This document shows positions 36,101 through 48,100 of a stretch of 64,000 nt of DNA, in pieces. The stretch's first letter is position 1. Each line of letters begins with the position of its first letter. The translations under genes and the position numbers were made by a program. Source of the DNA: Misgurnus anguillicaudatus (taxonomy: Eukaryota; Chordata; Actinopteri; Cypriniformes; Cobitidae). The stretch lies in NCBI RefSeq assembly GCF_027580225.2, contig NC_073353.2, positions 36,128,001 through 36,192,000 on the forward strand, in the 5' to 3' direction. Under the pieces are notes generated by a model. The model ran no database searches and had not been told where the DNA came from. It saw only the letters and a program-made list of their open reading frames with translations.

Positions 36101-39100
36101 GTGGATGGAGTGTATCATATAAGCTCCCATGAGAGATTGCTTGGCAGTGAAACTCTCTCATGCGAATCCTCCATTTTACATTTAGGCATTTAGCATGCGC
36201 TTTTATCCAAAGCGACTTACAAAGATATAAAAACATGTACTTAATGTCAAACCACAAGATACAGTATCACTCTCAGCTAGACCATTGCACTGTTTTTGTG
36301 ATTTTCCCCTTGTAAAAACTAGCTGTTGCTAAAAACTCCCCACGCACAAATTCACATGCATATCTGAGCAAACTTGAATTTCGTGTTTATTTATTCCCTT
36401 CAATGTTTTTGTAAGTAGAAGATTAGCGCGGCCCAGCAGCGCCCGACCGGCAGCCCCACGCGTGAAGCGACAGGAGAGCTACGCTGATGTGACCCCAACA
36501 GAGAGGTGAGAGATTTCTCATCATCAAATGTCTTCTTTATATATCTGTATGTTAACAAACAGATAGGGGATGCTTTCAGTTGATTTAATAAGTGATGTCA
36601 CAAAATTACCTGATCATATTTAAGCAAAAAATTTTATTTTCTCAGACAGGGCAGTGGCAAGCCCCTCACAGCGGTCATCATGGATGGGAAGAAGCTTTCT
36701 GAAGATGAGGATGATGAAGATGGACAGTTTGTGGTGGAGGAGGCAGCTCTGCCTCCCACTGACATAGCTGAGATGCAGGTAGTGTGGCATCTCTGTTACT
36801 TATATGCATGCTGTTTTTACAAGAAAACCCCAGAAGGGTTTAGACTAACTGACTTATTTTTCGTTTACAGCACAATTCACTTGAACTGAAAGCAGGAGAC
36901 AAACACGGTGAGTCATGTGCTAGCATTTAGAGGATGTTTTTACCTTAAAGGTGACATTTCACAAGATTTTTTTTAAGATGTAAAATAAATCTTTTGTGTC
37001 CCCAGAGTATGCATGTAAAGTTCTAGCTCAAAATACCATATAGATAATTGATTATAGCATGTTAAAATTGACACTTACAATCTGTGCCGTTTTTGGGTGT
37101 CCTTTTAAATGCAAATTAGCTGATCTCTGCACTAAATGGCAGTGCCGTGGTTGGATAGTACAGATTAAGGGGCAGTATTATCTGCTTCTGACATCACAAG
37201 GGGAGACAAATTTTAATGACCTATTTTTTCACATGCTTGCAGAGAATGGTTTACCAAAAATAAGTTATTGGGTTGTTCTGTCTCACATTTTCTAGGTTGA
37301 TAGATGCACTGGGGACCCAATTATAACACTTAAACATGGAAAAAGTCAGATTTTCATTTAATTCTTTTATTCTTTCAAACTTGTGTGACTTTTCATAGTA
37401 GCAAAATTTCATTGATAAAAGTGTCATCAATAAGTATCTCAGTCTGTTCCTCAACACGCTATCATGTCATTCATATCAAATCTTAGAAATTTGAGAAAAA
37501 GTCTTAGAAAGATGCTGATAAGTAAATGTTGACAGTTTATGGTTTTGTGTTGTTAATTGTATTTGTGTGTTTGGTTATTATGATTCATGAATTATTATCA
37601 TTGGTTTATAGGTGGACTTGTCAAAAAAATTCTGGAGACTAAGAAGGATTACGAATCATCTCCGAAGTCAAAGGAACAGGTGTGATATGCTTACTTTTAG
37701 ATGACATAAAAGTCCTTGGATTTCAATCATAAGCACTAGGTGGCAGCACTGTTACATCTTACTCTTACCTTCCAAGTTTTGTCTTTCATAACAGGATTAC
37801 ACAAAACCATTTGAAATTGATTTCCATTGATGTATGGTTTGTTAAGATAGGACAATATTTGGCTGAAATACAACTATCTGTAATGTGAGGGTGCAAAAAA
37901 TCTAATATATTGTGAAAAGCGTCTCTAAAGTTGTCCCAGTTAAGTTTTTAGCAACACATTTTACTAATGATAAATACATTTTTTATATGTATTTACGGTA
38001 GGACATTCATAAATATCTCAATGCATCAAACAAATGTATTGTTGGCTAGTGCCACAAATATACCCGTGTGACTTATAACTGGATTTGTGCTCCAGGGTCA
38101 CATAAACACATTTCAAAATCTCTTTAACACGGGAATCAACATTTTTTGGCTTGTAAACAATACCTCAGGGATGTGTTGTCTTTTTTATTTCAAAGCCTGA
38201 CCCAGTGCACCATCAGTTCACTGCAAAGCATCTCAGTAAATGAAGTGGAGAAAAGTAATTGTGGTCCCTAGTGAAGTGTTGTTCTGCTTAGTGAAGCTTA
38301 AACATTTATGGCAAAACAATGGCAGCGTTCTTACCAATTAAATATTTGTTACTTTGTGTCCCACTGAGATTTTTAACAACTGTGGGATGTTTGTATATTT
38401 TGTTGGTTGTTACTGAGTTACAAAAAAGCAGAATGTTTAGCAATGTTTTGTTGTTAAACACTGATTTAAAAAAAATAATAATTTCAGTTTAAATCCCTTG
38501 AGCTCTTCAGCCCATATCAGTGTAAACGTTAGAGTTTGAGGATCGCAAACCAAAGAATAATAATAAGGATAGTATTTTGTTCCCATAAAATAATATAAAA
38601 CAATTTCACAAAGGAAGGATCACTGAATTTTAAAACAGATTTATAGTACACAAATGCCCAGTTTCCGGACAAGGCTTAAGGCTAGTCCAAACTAAAATTA
38701 ATGTCTTAACTAAAAAATAACTTGAAATGTATCTTAAAGGAATAGTCTACTCATTTTTAATATTAAAATGTTATTACCTTAACTAAGAATTGTTGATACA
38801 TCCCTCTATCATCTGTGTGTGTGCACGCAAGCACTGGAGCGCGCTGCGACGCTTCGACAGCATCCAGCCCAGCCCCATTCATTCAATGGCACCATCCAGA
38901 GACAAAGCCAGAAGTGACCAAACACATCAACGTTTTTCCTATTTTAGACGAGTAGTTATACGAGCAAGTTTGGTGCTACAAAATAAAACGTAGCGCTATT
39001 TTAAGCGGATTTAAAAGAGGAACTATATTTTATGGCGTAATAGCACTTTTGGGAGCACTCCGACTCGCCTGAAAAGTCCGCTCCCCTTCTCACTCTCATA

Positions 39101-42100
39101 ATGGGAGAGGGAGGGTGTTACTGCGCCAAGTCGAAGTACTCCCAAAAGTGCCATCACGCCACAAAATACAGTTCCTCTCCCAAATCCGCTCAGAAAATTT
39201 TGTACCACCAAACTTGCTCGTACAACTACTCGTCTTAAATAGGAAAAACGTTGATGTGTTTGGTCACTTCTAACTTTATCTCTAAATGGTACCATTGAAT
39301 GAATGGGATTAAGCTAAATGCTATCGAAGCGTCGCAGCGCGCTCCAGCACTTACGTGCACGCACACAGATGATAGAGGGATGTATCAACAATTCTTAGTT
39401 AAGGTAATAACATATTTTAATATTGAAAATGAGTAGACTATTCCTTTAAGATATGTCAGTGTCTTTGTATTGACCTTAAGATGTGCACCAGTAATGTTTT
39501 TTTTTCTAAGGCATTTTTATAAAAGTGACTTAAATATCCTAAGGCATAAACTGCAAAAAATTATTTTCAAGAAAAAAAATTCTTAGTATTTTTGTCTTGT
39601 TTTCAGTAAAAATATCAAATTTTTCTTGAATATTTCTTGAATTTAGTGTTTAAAAAAAAATGTTCAAGATTTTTTTGCTTACCCCATTGGCCCCCTTTTT
39701 TTTTTTTTTTTGCTTGTTTTATGCACAAAATCACTTAAATTTGATATTTTTGGTCTAAAAACTAGACTTATTTTCTTGGGTCGTTTTGCTCATCAAGAAA
39801 AAGTATCTTAATTTAAGAATTTTAAGATATTTTTACTGAAAACAAGACAAAAATACTAAGAATTTTTTTTCTTGAAAAATATTTTTTGCAGTGTGTAGTC
39901 CTGGCTTAAGATAAGCCTAGTCTGTGAAACCGGGCCAAAGTCTGACATTTCTGGGATATTATTTCTGAGACTTTATTAATGTAATCCGAAATCTACAGCT
40001 GATTGCTTTGGATGTGAACCATGGAAGATGCATGCAGTTTTTGGTGTAACTATATAAACATATGGTTGAGTTGATGGCAGATATCAATTTTTAGCTGAAC
40101 TATTCCTTTATCACAATGCCAATGAATTCTTCATTCATTAATTTAGGTATTTCTGAAATATGGATCCTGGTTTAATAATGGATTCCTAATTCTTAAACCT
40201 GGTCAGCAAACGGGCATAAACCACCAAAGTAATCGCGTTTGGCTGCTCCCAGCTGGCGTCCACAGCGGGTGTTTCTCCCTCCTATATTCTTGATTTCAAA
40301 ACAATCAGTCTGGATTTCCTTTCAATCCCAAATAATCAAATTAGATTTCCCCCCATCAGACGCAGGCCGGCACCGAGCTGGAACTTGAGAGCTGCCTGGT
40401 GCTGTCTCCTAATTGACTTCATTTAAGCTCATCAGCTTTGTACATTCTCTTCCTTTATTGTGAGGTGCGTTATCCAGGGCACCGAACGCTAACAAGGGGC
40501 GACGTGTTAACCGGCACACTGCAACCTCTTCTGTCTAGTCAGCTGTACACAAAAAACCTGTAATGACTTCCTTCCTGACTTGAAAGAGGGCGAAGGTCAA
40601 CGCAATAAAGCGCCTGCTCTCCTGTAATCACAGTTTAGCATCTAGGTTTTAAAATGTAAGTTTTGAGCTTCCTTATCCCATCCTGACAGGTCTGAAGTTA
40701 CAGCACTTATAACTCACCCCGCCAATATGAGCTTTCATGATTAGATTTGAAGTTTACGGAGATCCCCGCGCATCAACCGTTTCTTCGGAACGACCACAAA
40801 ATTCCGAGTTTTGACTAATAGTAATTCTTAAAATGAAACAGAGCCTGTGACTCATTCCTCAGTTTTATTAGCATGAGTTTTCCGTTCCGCTTCATAAGTA
40901 AAGATTTACCCCGGCAGGGTCAACAGAACTTCATTTATTACAATCTTTTGTACCATTATTTTGTCGTTTTACTAAAGAAACAAAATTTTTCTACAAAGCA
41001 TCGTTTCCTCTCACTGTGCATTTCACTGAAGAATTTGCTATACGTTCACAGGCCGCGACCTTCCAGATCACGTGTATATTATCGTAAGATACTTCTTGTA
41101 GGTCGTCTTTTTGTTTTGAGAGTACTGGCCCCTGACAGCAGCTGCGTTTTCATAAGCATTTTTTTCTCTTTCCTTTTCCCTCTTTTTCGCCATCAAATTA
41201 GCCTTGATGAAGGTTTGCGATGTATAAATAAACCCCATGGCACACAAATGGATTGCTGTTGAGTGAACGCCACGCCAGCGCGCTCTCGGCAGAACAGGCA
41301 GGAAAATAAATAGTCGTCCCTTTAGGCCCGTGTCTTTGTAAACATCTACCTTTTCATTGGAAATGTAAAGGAAATGACTCCTTGCATTCCTCCAAACGTC
41401 GTGCCCTCACGGAGAGACGATTGACATCCGTACAGAATGACCTCAGGGTTACGGTAAAATACCCGCTCGAGTCTCTGAAGTCGGATAGCATAATTGGTTA
41501 TGTTTTAGCCTATTTTTTCAGTCTCTCGTAACCACTGCCTGGTTCTCATAAGTCGAACTGTCACACACAATACTATTGTTGTTCGGCTCTGTGGCCGTTT
41601 GCTTTGCACGCAAGTAAAGAGCAGAGATCCCAACAGTGACTCCCATGGGGCCACACCGACCTTTCCGTCCTGTGCACATGACCCCCCTTTTTGCACATCA
41701 CTTCATCCTAGCTATTTTTATGATGTTGCTGGACGGGGATCGTGTTTTCCCAGAGGAGGAAACCCCTAAACATTGCTAAACAATTAATCTTGTCCCCTAT
41801 GAGCCCAGTGATGGAGCCAAAGACCCACCATGGAGCTTTATACCAGTAGCATATAAACATCAGGGGCAGCGACCTCAGACCCTTCGTGTCTGTCTAAACT
41901 ATCAGGGTTTGATACTATTGCTCAGTAGCTTAAATAATGCATTTGTTATAAGGTTGTGCAGGCAGCATTATAGACGATTACAAAAGGGCTTTAATAGGAG
42001 TTAAAGTTGAGAAAGTTAAAGTGGTGCATTTACTGTGTTTGTTTAAAGGCTCTGAAATCAGCTTAGTTTTGTGTAAGATTGTATTTTTGGCTGAACAATG

Positions 42101-45100
42101 GCATATAAGCTTTAAGTGTGTCATTATAACAGTATTTTTGCAGTCAAAAATAATGCTTTTCACTTTAAGTTCAACCTAAATGGGCGATTCTCACGAAATC
42201 CAGATTTAGAAGGTGTCCAGCATCAGAATTTTTAAAAAGCCCTTGAAGCCAATTTTTTGCACGTATAAGATTAAGGTCTGAACTTACTATAACCATTATT
42301 TTTAGAGGATTAAAAAAATTTCTTATAGAATTATTTACATTTTTTTTTAGATTATCATTATCAAAAATTATCATTACCGCAACATGATATTACATTAAAT
42401 ATATTCATTTACAAACTCGTGTTTCGGTAATGAGAACTAAAAAGTTGTCTAGGTACTATTACAAACAAAATTTCAACTTTTATCTGGAGAGAAAAAATAA
42501 GAACTGCTTACCTGGTAGCCATCTTGAGTGTCACAGTCAATTATGTCCCTTCCAACTAATTTTTTTTTTTTTTTTGAAAATGTAAGTTCTTTGAGGGCTT
42601 AAACAATGATTGAAAATTGTTCTGGAGGATGAGAAAATTGGTCTTGGACACATCTTTATTTCTTATTATTGTCTCTACATGTACTAATGATCACCAAATA
42701 GCAAATGTTTATAGTATAACATGCACTGAAGCTTTTTAATTTTTAGATTTTTTAATTATAAATTTCCAAAAAACCCAAATCCAGTCATGGACACATTGCG
42801 GTAATGAAATTTTCCCCTTAAATGTGGAAAAAAATAATTTGTAATTTGAAATCATATGCAAAATAGTACATGAAGAGATGTTTGTAACTGTATGCTTCTT
42901 ATTTTGATACTCTTAGTTTGCATTTACTTTTTTTATCAAAATGTTTTATGACACCTCATAAGTCTAATTTCGCGAGAATCACCCACATGATCTAGTTACA
43001 TCTATATCCATTAAAGGGATAGTTCACCCAAATCTGATTTATTTTTGCACTGTCAAGCTGTTCCACACCTATAGAAATTACTTTTATACATGAATGCTGT
43101 GTTCAGACTGCATGATTTTAGCCCCGATTTTGACTAGCCGACATGGTTTTGAGAAATCGAATACATATGCCCGAAATTACCAGCCTGATCTCACAAGAAA
43201 TCGAACACATTTTACGAGTTGGCCAATCCGTATGAATTCTTGTGATGTTAATAGTGCAAAATGGTACAAAAAAACAACAACGACAAAACCGAACCCCTAA
43301 CCCCTAATGTCACAGGGGTCAATGCAAGTAGTACAAAAACTTACGAATATGATCGTATAAATGAATACAAGTTAGCCAACTCGTAAAATATGTACGAATT
43401 CTCGTGAGATAGCTTTGAAATCATAGGCAAATTGGTGCTCGCTCACGCAAGTGGCAATCAAACCGTGTGAATTATCAAAGACGCGATCTGAGAGAATCGC
43501 TGATGAGTCGCCGACACCTGTGAGATATCTGGCATGCTAGTCGATGGTTTAAAATCATGCCGTGTCAAATGTCTTCTGACTGAAAATAACATCGACGATG
43601 ACCTACAGCCAATGAGAAAGCAACATACAGGACAGCTGGAAATTTGGGTAGAAGTTATGATCCCAGTCTCACGTGAGAACTCCTGTCTTGCACGCGTTGT
43701 TTCTTTTTTACTTCTCGTGTGCGTGTGGTTGTGAGACGTAGTTTGCGACAAAGTTGTTGGTGATTCTTCCTATGGTAAAGTCATGCAGTGTGAAACCCCC
43801 TGTCGCCGATCCATCATGCAGTGTGAAAACAGCAGCGACTGAATGCTACCCCAGATAGTCATGCAGTGTGAAAAGATCTGTGATCCGACAAGTTTGAAAA
43901 TCATGCAGTCTGAACTCTGTATAAAATTTATTGAAGAATGAACCAAACAGATTAGAGGCACCATTCACTTCCATAGGATTATTTTTTACTACTGTGAAAG
44001 TCAATGGTGCCCCACATTCTTCAAAATATCTTCTTTTGTGTTCAGCACAAGGTTCCCACAAGTCCTTGAAATCCTTGAAAGTTTGTGAATCTGGAGGAAA
44101 AAATTAAAGGCCCTGGGAAGTTTTTGAAAATATACATACATAGATACAGGTCATTGAAAGTGCTTGAATCTATTTTATGTAAGAAGTTTTCTGGGGGAAA
44201 AATCCATATCCCTGTGTAGTGTAGGATAATTTCATAAAAATTCTAGACTGTTGGCTTTAAATGCTTATATCTTCTGTATGCAAATGTTAATTCATACCAA
44301 AATGCTTTCTTGCATAGTATGTAACTGTCTCCTGAGAAGGGAACGAGACTCTGCGTGTCACTTGCCATACTTCCTGCGTCCCTGTAACGCCGTCTTTGGC
44401 AATATTTCAGATACGCACAACCGGAGCAACGTCATAGAATGTCTCTGAACAGGTTCACGCCCATTTTTTGGGGGAAACAGACTAGACCTTCCATTGACTT
44501 CCATTCAAAATAGCGGAACAAAGCAACGCTCGTACACAGCCGGCAGGCGTAATTAACTTATGAAATCACTCAGATTAAACATGTTGAGTAATTATCTGTC
44601 CACCCTGCCTGCCATAGAGCCCGAAAGATACATTAACATATTTGATTTGGTCAATATTAAAACATGTCCCTTTCATTCTCCCAAGCGTCAAATTTGTGTA
44701 ACAACGCTCCCTATTGGCCAGAGGTGTCTTACCCGGACATTTACTTGTACCTCATCGAGTCAACAGGGAAGCAAGTGAATGATTTTACTTCGTATTTGAA
44801 AGTTACTTCGTATTTATATATTATGTCTTTATATTTAGAGTACTGAGTGCACTTTTCCGTCCAGCCATACAACTAGCCTAAGTGATTTTCCAGCAATCAC
44901 TGGATAGCGTTGTTGCACAAATTTGACGCTGTGAGAATGAGGGGGGCATGTTTTTATGTTGACCAAATTAAGTGTGTCTTTCGCGCTCTATGGCGGGCAG
45001 GGTGGACAGACAACTACTCAACATGTTCAATCCGAGTGATCTCACAAGTTATTTATGCCTGCCGGCTGTGTAAAAACGTTGCTTTGTTCCGCTGTTTTGA

Positions 45101-48100
45101 GTGGAGGTCAGTGGAGGGTTTAGTCTGTTTTCCCCCAAAAAGGGGTGGTGACGAAATTTACAGTCAAGTTCCGTATAGCGATATACTTCCTGGCTCCCGC
45201 GTCACCCTGTCTTTGTTGTTTAGCCTCACCATTGGTTGAATTTGATATTCACATTCAGACACACTTACACCTGGAGGCGTCCCTAAAGTGTCACCGAAGT
45301 GTGACGCAGTGCAAGTTCCCTCGAAAGGGAACTGTAACAATATATCTTAAAAGGTAACACGATGTAACCTTGCTCACACTTGAAATGTGTCCCCACATTT
45401 AGTCCTTGAATTTGAGAGTATTGGACCTGGAAAGTCCTTGAAATGTCCTTGAATTTGAAGGTAACTATGGTGTGGGAACCCTGCCAGCAGAACAAAGTAT
45501 GTTTATATGTTTGGAACAACCTGAGGATGAGTAAATAATATCAGAATTTAAATTTTTAAGTTTCAGATCTCACAAGTGTCACCCTGCTTCCCAGAAGCAA
45601 ATTAATTCTCTAATTAGTAATCCTCGGGAGGATTGTAAGATTTTAGAGATTTCAATGGCAGTGATTTTTCTCTCTCAGAGCTCTGCTTCTGTTTTCAGCA
45701 GCACTCTATGAATCATGCATTTCTCATGCATTTCTTCATTAAGCAAATTAAGCTTGAAACTGAGAGGTAATGAAGCGTCCTGACTCGAGAGGCTCTGATC
45801 CCGACTCCAGTGAGTTCAGAGCTCAGAGTCTTTAGAAGCCACCTGCCCCGGCAGCACACAGACTCCACTTCTGTCACTGTCTGAGATAATGGGAAAAACT
45901 GTCCTCAAAACGTATTTTTCTTGGGTGCGACTGAAGAGAAAGGAAAATGAGAGCCCATGTGAACGATTGATTTACATCCTAAGAGACAGAAAGCAGGAGG
46001 GTTTTTTTAGGTGCAGGAGGACGGCAAACAGAGCGAATCCGGCCTGGCCTTCGTGCTCCACGGACGGTGGGCCGAATGGGCTGGCTGGTGTTTGTGTAGA
46101 GGGGGTGTTAAGGGGCTGAAGAAACCACCCACATTGCAGTTAACTATTAGACATTTCAATCCGAACACAGTTGTAAACCACAGAAAGGGAGAAAAAAATG
46201 AATTTAGTCTTTCTTCTCAACTGTTTTGTTTGATTTCTCGAGCAAAGCGGCGTAGTTAACCTTTGATGTATTTGCAGTATAGTTACTGAACTTGGTAAAG
46301 TTGTAACAATAAACTTTGGTTTCAAAACACAGATGATTAGAGGCTGGCTCTTTACAAAAATATTTACAGATTTCTCTTTTTCACTCTTAATAGCGTTTGA
46401 CCTACTGTATATCTAACTAGGGCTGTTTGATATAACGTATAGATGTGTGTTTGTTCTGCCAGTGTCTTTTTATAGCCGTTTGACAATATTTTCTGTACCA
46501 GTGATTCTCAGACCTTTTTAGGATCACACTTGTGGGTGACACTTGTGAGATCTGAAACTTTGAAAAATTGAAATTCTGATATCATTTACTCACCCTCAGG
46601 TTGTTTCAAACCTGTAAAAATAACTTTGATCTGCTGAACACAAAAGAAGATATTTTGAAGAATGTGGGCAGCATTGATTTCCATAAGGGTTGCATAACGA
46701 TTTATCACAATTAATCTATTGCAGAATAAAGGTTTTTGTTTACATCATATATGTGTGTGTACTGTGTATAATACCGTTGTATAAATAAATACACACGCAT
46801 GCATGTATATATTTAAGAAATGTTAACGTGTGTGTGTGTATATACATTTGTATATTTATGTATAATTTATATTATATATAAATATAAATGCTTAATATAT
46901 AATTTTTTCCCCTTAAAATTATACATGCACGTGTGCACATTTATACAGTATATACATAATTATTATTCACAGTACACACACACACACGATGCAAACAAAA
47001 ACCCCCACTCTGCAACAAACCAATCGCGACCAATCGCTATGCAACCCTAATTTACACAATAGTAAAAAATAATCCTATGAATGGTGCCCCTGATCTGTTT
47101 GGTTACAATTCTTCAAAACATATTCATTTTTGTTCACCAAAACACACAAAAAAAGATTAATTTCATGATTCATTTACAAAATTTGGTCACAATTAATTCC
47201 TTTAAACAAAAAATTAGAAAAACAAAACAAAAAACGTTTAAATGTAGCTTTAATAAATTGATTGCAACCACTTACCTTTAAAAAATTGAGTACATTGAAT
47301 GAATAATTTTTTTCAGTGAACAGAATAATGTATACAGGTGTGAAACAACTTGATCAGTGATCAGAATTTTCAATTTTGGGTGAACTATACCTGTAATAGA
47401 TTTAGATATAGATGTAACTAGATAATTTAGATTGTAACAATAAACTTTGGTTTCAAAACACAGATGATTAGAGGCTGGCTCTTTACAAAAATATTTACAG
47501 ACTTCTTTTTTTCCCTATTAATAGCATTTGACCTACTGTATATCTAACCAGGGCTGTTTGACAGCGATGCGAACTTGTCACCTTTCGCTGAAATTTGTTG
47601 TTTTGCATGTGATTCATCTAGGTTTTGAAAATGAGGGGTGAGGCGGTGTCTGCGACAGGGTCGCAGTGAATAAGATTATGAAAATCTTTTCCATTGTGGT
47701 AATGATGTCAAATCACTAACCAGTTTGGCAGGTTATGTTTTACAATTTATAGTCACCTTTTTTGCTGCCGAATTTTAAACAGTTTTGCAGATTGAGCTCA
47801 CATACTTAACTCATAGTATTTTTTCAATCGGGGTTATGCGCCCACTTCACATTACTGTGCGCATTGTCACAAAAACGTAACGTTTGTACACTTATTTAAC
47901 CTCACAGTTTTTAAAACAAGTGTTTCTTAGCCAGTGAAACAGTGCTATATGCGCGCACTGTTTCTATGTGAGAGGAACGTGCAAGGCGTGCATCCGCTGC
48001 TTATTGAGCATTTTTGTCGCTTTATTAGCCTTAAATACACACATTCGTCGAAATTGCCACCTTTGTAAATATCTTCATAAATATGACCATTTAGGGTCTT

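Larger units (their letters stand above)
43015..45560. mobile_element. TTAA/AGGGATAGTTCACCC element, host of several nested insertions
   Basis: TTAA at 43011-43014, then AGGGATAGTTCACCCAAAT. The host resumes at about 43915 (AAAATTTATTGAAGAATG) and at 45485 (CAGCAGAACAAAGTATG), and ends near 45560 without the expected inverted end. Nested inside are 43083-43915 and 44048-45484. An inverted sister copy lies at 46530-47428. Confidence 0.75.

Noticed and set aside
36160..36205. Conserved exon or regulatory motif (GCGCTTTTATCCAAAGCGAC)
   Set aside because: I recognise this short block as a very common dispersed teleost repeat end, not specific to this gene.
40873..41262. 129-residue open frame in intron 14
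   Set aside because: Phe/Leu-rich with no domain, no splice context and no similarity to known proteins that I can see.
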